Source: SZUA-442 sp963792405 (GTDB taxonomy: Bacteria > Actinomycetota > Acidimicrobiia > Spongiisociales > UBA5794). From it: DNA of 64,000 bases. Under the pieces are notes generated by a model. It was not told the origin of the DNA. It saw only the letters and a program-made list of their open reading frames with translations, and ran no database searches. A program made the position numbers and the translations under genes. Shown here one piece after another: positions 56,889-64,000 of this stretch (position 1 is the stretch's first letter; each line of letters starts with the position of its first letter). The stretch is taken from NCBI GenBank assembly GCA_963792405.1, contig CAWBVU010000006.1, forward strand, positions 744,001 to 808,000. The letters run 5' to 3'.

Positions 56889-57070
56889 TCTCCGCCCTTC
56901 TGCACGTAGTTCTTGACGAACTCCTCTGCGTTCTCCTCGAGGACCGAGTCGATCTCATCGAGGAGGTCGTCGATCTTGTCCGCGACGTCGTCACCGCGCG
57001 TCGTGGGAGCCTCGAGCGCTTCCTCGTCGGCCGTCTCGCCGTGGTCCGTTGCCCGTTCCCGCTCAGTCAT
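56885..57070 (-). CDS. pup: Prokaryotic ubiquitin-like protein Pup (Glu-ending)
   Basis: 61-residue disordered, acidic protein tag. The C-terminal half 'DDLLDEIDSVLEENAEEFVKNYVQKGGE' region binds Mpa and PafA. It ends in Gly-Gly-Glu, so it is ready for ligation without the deamidation needed by Gln-ending forms. The ATG at 57070 overlaps the dop stop by 8 bases. A start further upstream would lie wholly within dop and is not needed for a normal length. Confidence 0.96.
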   Translation of the reverse strand: MTERERATDHGETADEEALEAPTTRGDDVADKIDDLLDEIDSVLEENAEEFVKNYVQKGGE

Positions 57071-58547
57071 CGTCGCCTCCGAGTCGTCGTAGGAGCGTTG
57101 CGGCATCCGGGCTCGACGAGAAGAGATCCTCGACGAGAGCGCGGCTGCCGCGGCCCGGTTCCATCATAGGAACCCGCCTCAGTGTTGATTCACCGACATC
57201 GAACACCAGGGAGTCCCAGTTCGCGGCCACGACGGACGCCCCGAACCTGCGCAGCGCCTCCCCCCTGAACCACGCACGCGTCGACTCGGGCGGTGTCCGC
57301 ACCGCAGCCTCGACCTCCCTGTCGGTGAAGAGCCTGCGCATTCTGCCCGATGCGACGAGTCGGTGGTACAGGCCCCGGGCCGGGTCCACATCGTGGTACT
57401 GGAGGTCCAGGAGCTTGAGCTTCGGGTCGTTCCACGCGAGGCCGTCGCGCTCGCGGTAGCCCTCGATCAGTTGGAGCTTCGCGGCCCAGTCGAGCCTGTC
57501 GGCGACGGCACGCGGTCCCGTCTCGAGATCACCCAGGAGCCGACGCCACTCGACGAGGACCTGCTTGTGGACGGCAGGGACGTCGGCATTCGAGGCGTAC
57601 GCCTCGAGGCGCTCGAGGTACGCCCATTGGAGGGCGAGGGCACTCGTGGTGGTGCCGTCGGCCAGCCCGATCGCCGCAGTGCCGGTGAGGTCGTGGCTGA
57701 CCGCCGTGACCGCCCTGACGGGCTCGTCGAGCAGCAGGGGGTCGCCGAGCGCATCATCCTCGACGGCCATGAGGAACAGGGCGAGGGACCCGAGCTTGAC
57801 GAACGTCTGGGTCTCCGACAGGTTGGCGTCGCCGAAGATCACGTGCAGCCTGCGGTACTTCCCCGGGTCGGCGTGGGGCTCGTCTCGTGTGTTGACGATC
57901 GGCCGCTTGAGCGTCGTCTCGAGCCCGATGGGCTCCTCGAAGAAGTCGGCCCGCTGGGTCAGTTGGAAGGGCACGGGGGCCCTGTTGTGCTCGGATCCGA
58001 CCTTGCCCGACCCCGTGAGGATCTGGCGTGAGACGAGGAAGCCGGTCACGTGGGCGGCCAGGGAACCGAACGGCACCGCCCTGGCGACGAGGTAGTTCTC
58101 GTGGGCGCCGTAGGAGTTGCCCTTGCCATCGGAGTTGTTCTTGTGCAGCAGGATGCGCTGTCCTTCGGGCAGACGGGCGCTCGCGGCGAGTGCCGCGCGG
58201 TGCATCACGACCTCGCCTGCCTTGTCGTGGAGGGTCGCCTCAAGCGGGTCGCCGCACTCAGGGGTGGAGTACTCCGGGTGGGCATGGTCGACGTACAGCC
58301 TGGCCCCGTTGTGGAGCACCGAGTTGACGAGGCCGGAGTCGACCTCGTCGATCGCGACGTCGCCCCACGAGAAGCCTCGTGCGTCCCTTCCGGGACTCTC
58401 ATCGTCGTACGACCATCGGATGCGGTCGCTTCCCCCGCCGTAGCCGTTGACGATCGCCGCGGACGCCGTCACCGGGTTGAACACGGGGTCGCCCGCGACG
58501 GTGATCCCGTATTCGACCTCGGTCCCGATGATCTGTGGCTCTCGCAC
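57063..58547 (-). CDS. dop: Depupylase Dop
   Basis: 494-residue paralogue of PafA that removes Pup from proteins and, where Pup ends in Gln, deamidates it. 'REPQIIGTEVEYGI' opens it. The insertion after residue 35 ('GYGGGSDRIRWSYDDESPGRD' region) is the Dop loop absent from PafA. 'NGARLYVDHAHPEYSTPEC' and 'NNSDGKGNSYGAHENYL' regions form the nucleotide site. Because Pup here ends in Glu, depupylation should be its only essential task. The start is GTG 58547, 3 bases after the arc stop. Confidence 0.95.
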   Translation of the reverse strand: MREPQIIGTEVEYGITVAGDPVFNPVTASAAIVNGYGGGSDRIRWSYDDESPGRDARGFSWGDVAIDEVDSGLVNSVLHNGARLYVDHAHPEYSTPECGDPLEATLHDKAGEVVMHRAALAASARLPEGQRILLHKNNSDGKGNSYGAHENYLVARAVPFGSLAAHVTGFLVSRQILTGSGKVGSEHNRAPVPFQLTQRADFFEEPIGLETTLKRPIVNTRDEPHADPGKYRRLHVIFGDANLSETQTFVKLGSLALFLMAVEDDALGDPLLLDEPVRAVTAVSHDLTGTAAIGLADGTTTSALALQWAYLERLEAYASNADVPAVHKQVLVEWRRLLGDLETGPRAVADRLDWAAKLQLIEGYRERDGLAWNDPKLKLLDLQYHDVDPARGLYHRLVASGRMRRLFTDREVEAAVRTPPESTRAWFRGEALRRFGASVVAANWDSLVFDVGESTLRRVPMMEPGRGSRALVEDLFSSSPDAATLLRRLGGDDD

Positions 58548-58550
58548 GGT

Positions 58551-60263
58551 CTAGAGGTACTGACCCGGCGACACCGCTTCGATGGTGCGGTGCTCCTGCT
58601 CGCCCTCGATGAGGGTCCTGACGTAGACGATGCGCTCGCCCTTCTTCCCGGAGATGCGCGCCCAGTCGTCCGGGTTCGTCGTGTTGGGCAGATCCTCGTG
58701 TTCCTTGAACTCCTGGGAGACCGCGCCGAGCAGGTCATCGACCTTCAGCCCGCGGGTCCCGCCGGCGATCTCACGCTTGATGGCCTCCTTCTTCGCCCTC
58801 CGCACGATGTTCTCGATCATCGCCCCCGAGGCGAAGTCCTTGAAGTACAGCTCCTCCCGGTCACCGCTGGCATAGGTGACCTCGAGGAACCGGTTGTCCG
58901 CCGTGGTCGCGTACATCTTCCGGGCAACGGCGTCGACCGCGTGGTCGAGGAACGCCGCGACGGATCCGTGTTCAGCGATGCTGGCTTCGTCGAACGGCAG
59001 GGACGACGACAGGTAGATGCTGAAGATCTTGCGTGCGGCGTCCTCCGACGGCCGCTCGATCTTGATCTTGACGTCGAGGCGGCCCGGCCGGAGGATCGCA
59101 GGGTCGATGAGGTCCTCCCGATTCGACGCCCCGATGACGATGACGTTCTTGAGGGACTCGACGCCGTCGAGTTCGCTCAGCAGCTGTGGCACGATCGTCG
59201 ACTCGACGTCCGATGACACACCGGTGCCCCGTGTGCGGAACAGCGAATCCATCTCGTCGAAGAACACGATCACCGGAACGCCCTCGTCGGACTTCTCCTT
59301 CGCCCGCTGGAAGATCAGTCGGATCTGACGCTCGGTCTCCCCGACGTACTTGTTGAGCAGTTCGGGACCCTTGATGTTCAGGAAGTAGCTGCGTTCGTCA
59401 GCGCCGCCCGAGCCTGCGGCAACGGCCTTCGCGAGGGAGTTGGCGACCGCCTTCGCGATCAGGGTCTTGCCACACCCCGGGGGCCCGTACAGGAGGACAC
59501 CCTTCGGCGCCGCGAGTTCGTACTCGAGGAAGCGGTCCCGATGCACATAGGGGAGCTCCACGGCGTCCTGGATGATCTCGATCTGGCTGTCGAGGCCGCC
59601 GATGTCGGCGTAGGTGATGTCGGGCACCTCCTCGAGCACGAGTTCCTCCACCTCCGGACGCTCCAGCTTCTCCAGTGCGAGGCCCGTCTTGGCCTCGAGC
59701 CGGACGTGGTCACCCGCCCGTATGCGCAGGCCGCGGATCGGGGCGCCCAGCGTCACCACCCGCTCCTCGTCGCCCCTGCCCAACACGATGAGCCGATCGT
59801 CATCGAGGGGCTCCTTCACCGTGACGACCTCGCCATTGGGCTCGAACGTCCGCACGTCGACGATGTTGAAGGCCTCGTTCAGGATGACTTCCTGGCCGGA
59901 CTCGAGCTCCTTGATCTCCACCGTGGGCTCGACGGCAACACGCAGCTTCCGGCCGGACGACACGATGTCGACCGTGCCGTCGATGTTCATCTGGAGGACC
60001 GTGCCGAAGGGGTTGGGCGGTGCGGTGAGCTTCTCGACCTCCTCGCGGAGCAGGGAGAGCTGGTCCCGGGTCTCGGCGAGGGCGGTGGCGAGCTTCTCGT
60101 TCTGGCTCGACGCCTGCGCCAACTGGTTCCGGGTGTCGAGGAGTCGTTCCTCGAGCAGCCTCACGCGTCCGGGGGCGTCCTGCAGCCTGCGCCGGAGCAC
60201 GGCGATCTCCTCTTCGAGCATCCGAATCGTCGCGGCGTGCTCGGAGTGGTCCCTCTCTGACAC
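58551..60263 (-). CDS. arc: Proteasomal ATPase ARC/Mpa
   Basis: 570-residue AAA+ unfoldase that feeds pupylated proteins to the 20S core. An N-terminal coiled coil (about 8-75) recruits Pup, and tandem OB domains follow (about 85-230). The AAA module has Walker A 'YGPPGCGKT' near 270 and Walker B 'VIVFFDEMDSLF' near 335. The C-terminus is 'GQYL', whose penultimate Tyr docks into the alpha ring. GTG at 60263 follows GGAGGAGG; a TACACT -10 box at 60311-60316 gives a leader of about 40 bases. Confidence 0.96.
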   Translation of the reverse strand: MSERDHSEHAATIRMLEEEIAVLRRRLQDAPGRVRLLEERLLDTRNQLAQASSQNEKLATALAETRDQLSLLREEVEKLTAPPNPFGTVLQMNIDGTVDIVSSGRKLRVAVEPTVEIKELESGQEVILNEAFNIVDVRTFEPNGEVVTVKEPLDDDRLIVLGRGDEERVVTLGAPIRGLRIRAGDHVRLEAKTGLALEKLERPEVEELVLEEVPDITYADIGGLDSQIEIIQDAVELPYVHRDRFLEYELAAPKGVLLYGPPGCGKTLIAKAVANSLAKAVAAGSGGADERSYFLNIKGPELLNKYVGETERQIRLIFQRAKEKSDEGVPVIVFFDEMDSLFRTRGTGVSSDVESTIVPQLLSELDGVESLKNVIVIGASNREDLIDPAILRPGRLDVKIKIERPSEDAARKIFSIYLSSSLPFDEASIAEHGSVAAFLDHAVDAVARKMYATTADNRFLEVTYASGDREELYFKDFASGAMIENIVRRAKKEAIKREIAGGTRGLKVDDLLGAVSQEFKEHEDLPNTTNPDDWARISGKKGERIVYVRTLIEGEQEHRTIEAVSPGQYL

Positions 60264-60442
60264 GTGTGACCTCCTCCACCAACGGAACGTCCGTGTCGTC
60301 CTCGCCATCGAGTGTAGGGGCGGGGACACGGTGTAGGGGCTTCTTGTGCCGCTCGCAGGACAGGTTCGTCCGAGGCCCGGGATGGCTCGCAACGAGGTCG
60401 TGCCTTGCTACGCTCCGGGCACGCGACCACGAGGATTGCCAC

Positions 60443-60688
60443 ATGAAAGTCTGGATCGATCAGGACCTCTGTACGGGCGACGGCCTCTGTGAGGAGATCG
60501 CCCCCGATGTGTTCGTGCTCCTCGACGACGGCCTCGCCTACGTCAGGGAGGGAGACAAGATCTTCGCCGAGGCCGAGGGCAATCCCCAGGGTGCCCAGGG
60601 CATGGCGAGCTTCCCCGACGACCAGATGGACCTCGTCGTCGAGTCGGCAGAGGAGTGCCCGGGCGAGTGCATCTACATCGAGCCCTGA
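60443..60688 (+). CDS. Ferredoxin (3Fe-4S type)
   Basis: 81-residue small electron carrier. Cysteines are at 10, 16, 72 and 76 ('DLCTGDGLCEE' and 'EECPGECIYIEP'). The missing second Cys of a CxxCxxC set (Gly13) is typical of 3Fe-4S ferredoxins that serve cytochromes P450, though no P450 is near. The spacing between the first and last clusters is long. GAGGA precedes the ATG, and a TACGCT -10 box is at 60409-60414. Ferredoxin genes are often found beside arc in actinobacteria. A strong hairpin follows. Confidence 0.92.
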   Translation: MKVWIDQDLCTGDGLCEEIAPDVFVLLDDGLAYVREGDKIFAEAEGNPQGAQGMASFPDDQMDLVVESAEECPGECIYIEP

Positions 60689-60702
60689 CCCTCGTCCCAT
60701 GT

Positions 60703-60734
60703 CGTACGAGCCCGCCGTCAGGCGGGCTCGTACG
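60703..60734. terminator. Perfect 14-bp bidirectional terminator hairpin
   Basis: CGTACGAGCCCGCC (60703-60716) and GGCGGGCTCGTACG (60721-60734) pair around a GTCA tetraloop, between the convergent ferredoxin and trmI genes. It overlaps the last codons of trmI, so those residues are dictated by the stem. Confidence 0.85.
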
Positions 60735-61566
60735 CGTCCGGAGGTGGCCCGTCCGCTGACGGGTCCGTACCGGCCGCGAGGGGGAGCCGCTTCCGGGCGA
60801 CGGTGATGAAGCCGGTGTGGCCGACCATCCGATGGTCCGGCCTGACGGAGCGACCCTCGACCGTCCAGCCCCTCATGATCGTCTCGAAGGTCTCCACGAC
60901 GGTGAACCTGCGCGCAGCGTCGAGGGCTTCCCTGACCGTCTGGACCTGCGGCACGGTGGGGAGGTAGCACACGAACACGCCCCCGCCCGCGAGGTGATCG
61001 GCAGCAGGGCCCACAACCGACCAGGGCTCCGGGAGGTCCAGCACGATGCGGTCGGGGCGCACGTCGGCGACATGGTCGGCGACGTCCCCCACGCGAAAGT
61101 CGATCACCGCGGGGATCGCATCCCCCATCGCTTCGACGAGGCGCCTGGCATGTCGTGCGTGGTCGTCGCGCCGCTCGACCGTGACCACGCGCCCCGTGGG
61201 TCCGACTGCGCGGGCGAGGGCCATGGCGAGGGCCCCGGACCCCGTTCCCGCCTCGAGGACGGTCATGCCCGGACCGATGTCCCCCCACATCAGGATCGGT
61301 CCGATGTCCTTCGGGTACACGACGGCGGCCCCGCGCTTCATGTTCAAGACGTACTCGGCGAGCCTCGGCCGCATGGCCACCACGGGCGATCCGTTGGTCG
61401 ACCGGATCGTGAGGCCCTCGGGCGCGCCGATGAGGTCGTCGTGGGCGACGGAGCCCTTGTCGAACTGGAATGCCCTGCCCTGCTCGAGGGTGATGAGGTG
61501 TTCCCGCCCCCGCGCGTCGTAGAGGATGCACGCCTCGCCGGGGGCGAAGGGATCGCCGGAACGCAT
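60718..61566 (-). CDS. trmI: tRNA (adenine-58-N1)-methyltransferase TrmI
   Basis: 282-residue SAM-dependent enzyme that makes m1A58 in the T-loop of tRNA. An N-terminal beta domain ('FAPGEACILYDARGREHLITLEQGRAFQFDKG' region) is followed by the Rossmann domain with 'EAGTGSGALAMALARAVG' region near 100-117 and the catalytic 'LDLPEPW' near 180. M. tuberculosis trmI (Rv2118c) also lies close to mpa. The ATG shares one base with the stop of a tiny membrane gene (TGATG). Confidence 0.95.
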   Translation of the reverse strand: MRSGDPFAPGEACILYDARGREHLITLEQGRAFQFDKGSVAHDDLIGAPEGLTIRSTNGSPVVAMRPRLAEYVLNMKRGAAVVYPKDIGPILMWGDIGPGMTVLEAGTGSGALAMALARAVGPTGRVVTVERRDDHARHARRLVEAMGDAIPAVIDFRVGDVADHVADVRPDRIVLDLPEPWSVVGPAADHLAGGGVFVCYLPTVPQVQTVREALDAARRFTVVETFETIMRGWTVEGRSVRPDHRMVGHTGFITVARKRLPLAAGTDPSADGPPPDAYEPA

Positions 61567-61667
61567 CAGGACAGGCTCGGGAGCAGTGCCGCCATGAGCG
61601 TCAGGACCAGCATCGCGACCACCACCCAGATGACGACCTTGATCCACTTGTCGCTGCTACGAGCCAC
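61566..61667 (-). CDS. Tiny single-span membrane protein (33 aa)
   Basis: Frame reads a basic N-terminus 'MARSSDKWIK' and then one hydrophobic helix 'VVIWVVVAMLVLTLMAALL'. It starts at GTG 61667, seven bases after another small frame, with GGGGTGA upstream. It ends in TGATG, sharing one base with the trmI start. The coupling and clean helix make it likely real. Function unknown. Confidence 0.6.
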   Translation of the reverse strand: MARSSDKWIKVVIWVVVAMLVLTLMAALLPSLS

Positions 61668-61673
61668 GATCGG

Positions 61674-61817
61674 TCACCCCGACGCGACGACGCGACCGTT
61701 GCGGACGACGCGGACCGTCACCCCTTGGCCGTCATCGAGCATCTGCGAGTAGAGGACCTCGCGCCGCCGGGGCTTGAGGATGAGCCCGAGGGCCATCACG
61801 CCGGCGCCGAACAGCAC
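61674..61817 (-). CDS. Small putative membrane protein (47 aa)
   Basis: Starts at GTG 61817 and reads 'LFGAGVMALGLILKPRRREVL', a short hydrophobic stretch with a basic flank, then a soluble 'YSQMLDDGQGVTVRVVRNGR' part. GGGCGGGA lies ten bases upstream of the GTG. Its stop is 6 bases before the 33-residue gene. No family recognised. Confidence 0.5.
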   Translation of the reverse strand: MLFGAGVMALGLILKPRRREVLYSQMLDDGQGVTVRVVRNGRVVASG

Positions 61818-61950
61818 CTGGCGCTGCGTCCCGCCCGGTCAGACCGAACGAGGAACCAACCTACGCGCACCAAGGGTGAGAAGTGCGACCACCACCACCG
61901 GCGCACCGCCAGTGATGCTCGCAACGCTGCGGGCGGTCGGCGACGCGGTG

Positions 61951-62148
61951 TCACAGGCGGTAGACCTCGACATGGATCTTCTTGCGACGGGATCGCCATA
62001 TGCCGATCGCCACGATGGAGATCACGACGACGGCGACACCCACCGCCACCCACGTCACCGTGCTCTGGGCTCCCTCCTCGGCGTCGACGACGACCCCCTC
62101 GATCTCGCGGAGCTTGGCCTCGAGGTCGCTCTTGTCGATCGTGGTCAC
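61951..62148 (-). CDS. Small membrane protein (65 aa)
   Basis: 65-residue protein with a helical acidic N-terminus ('DLEAKLREIEGVVVDAEEGA'), one membrane helix at about 31-50 and a basic cytosolic end 'WRSRRKKIHVEVYRL'. GTG 62148 overlaps the upstream gene's stop as GTGA. Function unknown; it probably works with the upstream holin-like protein. Confidence 0.75.
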   Translation of the reverse strand: MTTIDKSDLEAKLREIEGVVVDAEEGAQSTVTWVAVGVAVVVISIVAIGIWRSRRKKIHVEVYRL

Positions 62149-62492
62149 TCGTCGCCTCCTTCAGGTGTGGCCGAGCTCGCCGCTCCATCGTGCACGCCCC
62201 TCGAGGGAACGAGGTTCACGACGAGCGCGAGGAAGCCGATGACGACGATCACGAAGAGCAGGTAGGCCAGGGCCTCCCAGTATGCCCCTTCGGGCAGCAG
62301 GTCCGTGAGCGCCCGCATGCCGGCGACCGCGAGCAGCACGAGGGCGACGGCCCACAACGCGGCAGCGCCGATCGACATCCCCGCGAACGTGCCGAGCCGC
62401 TTCGCGGGCTCCACGGTCTCCTGGATGAGGTAGGCGCGCGCCATCTCGACGAACTCCGAGATCAGCCTCGGCAGGTCCTGGATCTGGGACAT
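62145..62492 (-). CDS. Phage-holin-family-like (DUF1469-type) membrane protein
   Basis: 115-residue protein with two membrane helices (about 38-62 and 72-95) and a charged N-terminus ('LPRLISEFVEMARAYLIQETVEP' region). It resembles the actinobacterial Actino-holin / DUF1469 group; these are chromosomal proteins usually unrelated to phage. ATG 62492 is used, with GTG 62501 an alternative. A TAGCCT -10 box lies about 40 bases upstream. The next gene starts within its stop. Confidence 0.75.
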   Translation of the reverse strand: MSQIQDLPRLISEFVEMARAYLIQETVEPAKRLGTFAGMSIGAAALWAVALVLLAVAGMRALTDLLPEGAYWEALAYLLFVIVVIGFLALVVNLVPSRGVHDGAASSATPEGGDE

Positions 62493-62603
62493 GGTCCTCA
62501 CACCGTCGTCGGTCGTCGCACTTCGTTCGATTCAGGCTACCGCAACCCATGCTGCTGGGCGACTGTGGGCCGATCGACCCAGGTGCGGGGTGCGGGCGCC
62601 CGC

Positions 62604-62609
62604 TACGAT
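62604..62609 (+). promoter_or_regulatory. -10 box for leaderless MFS transporter mRNA
   Basis: TACGAT followed by 7 bases and GTG 62617. No ribosome site fits in between. Confidence 0.53.
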
Positions 62610-62616
62610 CCTGCGT

Positions 62617-63918
62617 GTGGAGACGGTCGAACCGGTGGGCATTCCCACCGACGAGGTGGCTCGCCGTGGCCGACGCAACATGCTGCCGCTGGTCGGGGGG
62701 CAGGCGGTGTCGCTGTTCGGCGACTACATCGCCTACTTCACGCTCCCCTACTTCATGCTCGCCCTCACGGGGGACGCCGTCGACCTCGGTCTGACCGCCG
62801 CCGCGGAGACGCTCCCCATGCTGCTGTTCGGATTGGCCGCGGGCGTGTTCCTGGACCGTCGGCGCCGCCTGGGGAGGACCCTCGTCGGTGTCGACCTCAT
62901 CAGGGCGGGCACCTTCGGCGCGCTCGCGCTCGCGACTGCCGCCGGATGGGCCACCGCTCCCCTCGTGTTCCTCGTGGCCTTCCTCGTCGGCTCGATGGCC
63001 GTGCTGTTCGACTCCGGGTTGCAGGCCTGGATGACCCAGTCGCTCGTTGCCGACGACCTCGTGACGGCGAACGCCAGACTCGGATTGGCTCGCACGCTCA
63101 CGCTCAGCGTCGGCCCCCTCGCCGGAGGCGCGGTGGTCGCCCTCGCGGGAGGCTTCGCCCTCGCCTTCGGCATCAACGCCGCGACGTTCGTCGTGTCGGC
63201 GGTGTTCCTCGGTCTGGTGCGTCCGATCCACGCGCATGAGGTGCGCCGGCGTGAGCCCTTCGCGACGGCACTGACCGCAGGAATCAAGGTGATCTGGTCG
63301 GATCAGCGGCTGCGATGGGCGACGTTCGGCGGCACCATCACCAATTTCGTGTTCCAGCCGCTCGAGGCGCTCCTCGTGCTGTATGTGGCGACGGAGGTTC
63401 TCGGCGTGGACAGCATCGACGAGGCACTCACCGAGAAGGGCCTCGTGATCGGCCTGTTCTTCGCACTCCAGGCTGCGATCGGCTCGGTCGGCGTGCTGTT
63501 CGCGGGCCGCATCGCCCGCAGGGTCCCGCTGGGGTCGATGTACGTGGGAGGGCTCACCCTGTTGGGGGGCGGATTCCTCGCCGTGGCGATCCTCCGATCG
63601 TGGTGGGCGATCATCCCTGCCGGCGTCGCCATCACGGGGGTCACCTGGGTGAACGTCGCGCTCGTGACCCTGCGCCAGCGCCTCGCCCCGCAGGACCAGA
63701 TGGGACGGGTCATCGCCGCATCGAGGACGTTCGCGTGGGCGGGTCTGCCCCTCGGAGCCGCCATCGGAGGGATTCTCGCCGGCTGGTTCGGCGTGATCCC
63801 CGTCTACCTGGTGGGCTCGTCCGCGGTCATCGTCGTGGCGGCGATCCTCACGCGAACGGCGTTGTTCAGGGACCGCGTCATGGCGGTCCGGGGGACGGAC
63901 GGGATCGCGTCCGCCTAG
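62617..63918 (+). CDS. Major facilitator superfamily exporter
   Basis: 433-residue, 12-helix transporter. The first helix starts near residue 22 ('LPLVGGQAVSLFGDYIAYFTLPYFML'), and the loop 'GVFLDRRRRLGRTLVGVDLIRAG' region between helices 2 and 3 is the motif A region. It resembles EntS/DHA3-type macrolide or siderophore exporters; the substrate is unknown. GTG 62617 is chosen by the -10 box. The stop TAG lies in a CTAG shared with the convergent gene at the window end. Confidence 0.9.
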   Translation: METVEPVGIPTDEVARRGRRNMLPLVGGQAVSLFGDYIAYFTLPYFMLALTGDAVDLGLTAAAETLPMLLFGLAAGVFLDRRRRLGRTLVGVDLIRAGTFGALALATAAGWATAPLVFLVAFLVGSMAVLFDSGLQAWMTQSLVADDLVTANARLGLARTLTLSVGPLAGGAVVALAGGFALAFGINAATFVVSAVFLGLVRPIHAHEVRRREPFATALTAGIKVIWSDQRLRWATFGGTITNFVFQPLEALLVLYVATEVLGVDSIDEALTEKGLVIGLFFALQAAIGSVGVLFAGRIARRVPLGSMYVGGLTLLGGGFLAVAILRSWWAIIPAGVAITGVTWVNVALVTLRQRLAPQDQMGRVIAASRTFAWAGLPLGAAIGGILAGWFGVIPVYLVGSSAVIVVAAILTRTALFRDRVMAVRGTDGIASA

Positions 63919-64000
63919 AACCGGCGCTTTGCCGTCTTCTTGGCCTTGGCACCCCTTCGTGAGCTCACCATCCACCCGATGGTGAAGCCGAAGAGCGTGG
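63915..64000 (-). CDS. C-terminal end of an unidentified membrane protein
   Basis: Only the last 28 codons are in the window: 'TLFGFTIGWMVSSRRG' then the basic tail 'AKAKKTAKRRF' and TAG at 63915-63917. One helix followed by a Lys/Arg-rich end suggests a membrane protein. The family cannot be assigned from this fragment. Confidence 0.6.
   Translation of the reverse strand, partial: TLFGFTIGWMVSSRRGAKAKKTAKRRF

Noticed and set aside
62145..62492. Holin-like protein as a phage remnant
   Set aside because: Chromosomal DUF1469/holin-like proteins are common in actinobacteria and no phage gene is near.

Overview
This window comes from a high-GC Gram-positive-type bacterium of the phylum Actinomycetota. 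The evidence is a complete Pup-proteasome locus (arc/mpa, dop, pup, prcB, prcA, pafA, pafB, pafC), GarA, FtsR, a DUF4193 protein, a polyphosphate glucokinase, and gene order that matches several Mycobacterium tuberculosis blocks. The proteins are not mycobacterial. A deep-branching class such as Acidimicrobiia is my best guess, but I cannot prove it from the sequence alone. Most genes lie on the minus strand.

Layout. 1-13 kb: a truncated PPK2 kinase, small dehydrogenases, a SpoU methyltransferase, an AlkD-like protein, Maf, RNase HII, YqgE, a PqqB-like hydrolase, a PEBP protein, adenosine deaminase, a lipase-like hydrolase and polyphosphate glucokinase. 13-21.6 kb: gcvT, a detached nuclease-like protein, a MerR regulator, a TrkA-type potassium channel, a DUF151 protein, hpt, a D-Ala-D-Ala carboxypeptidase, ftsR, garA, gcvH and pgsA. 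This is an expanded version of the mycobacterial pgsA2-gcvH-garA-Rv1828-Rv1830 block. 21.6-26 kb: a tyrosine phenol-lyase-like enzyme, a cystathionine/methionine gamma-lyase family enzyme and a divergent Lrp regulator, then a DM13 protein and tRNA-Pro(GGG).

26-43.7 kb: acyl-CoA carboxylase, der, a DUF512 protein, ispH, then cmk, aroA, rluB, scpB, scpA, an HD protein, a DksA-like protein, xerD, Nudix, pyrG, recN, nadK, tlyA, a tiny gene and a HAD phosphatase. The same genes are found together in M. tuberculosis (Rv1692-Rv1713). 43.7-51.6 kb: M20 peptidase, GNAT, polyprenol-phosphate glycosyltransferase, DUF4193, diacylglycerol kinase-like, helY, tatC and tatA. 51.7-62.5 kb: a zinc-ribbon protein, pafC, pafB, pafA, prcA, prcB, pup, dop, arc, a ferredoxin, trmI and a cluster of four very small membrane proteins. 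The window ends with an MFS exporter and a truncated gene.

Genes are packed tightly. About seventeen adjacent pairs overlap by exactly four bases as NTGA (start codon overlapping the previous stop), and all four bases occur at N. The three CTGA cases have no ATG, GTG or TTG that would keep the conserved N-terminus, so this genome appears to use CUG as a start codon there. rluB appears to start at AUC. At the other end of transcripts, at least eleven operon-leading genes have a TANNNT -10 box placed 6-8 bases before the start codon, which predicts leaderless mRNAs. These two translation-start habits are the most distinctive signals in the window.
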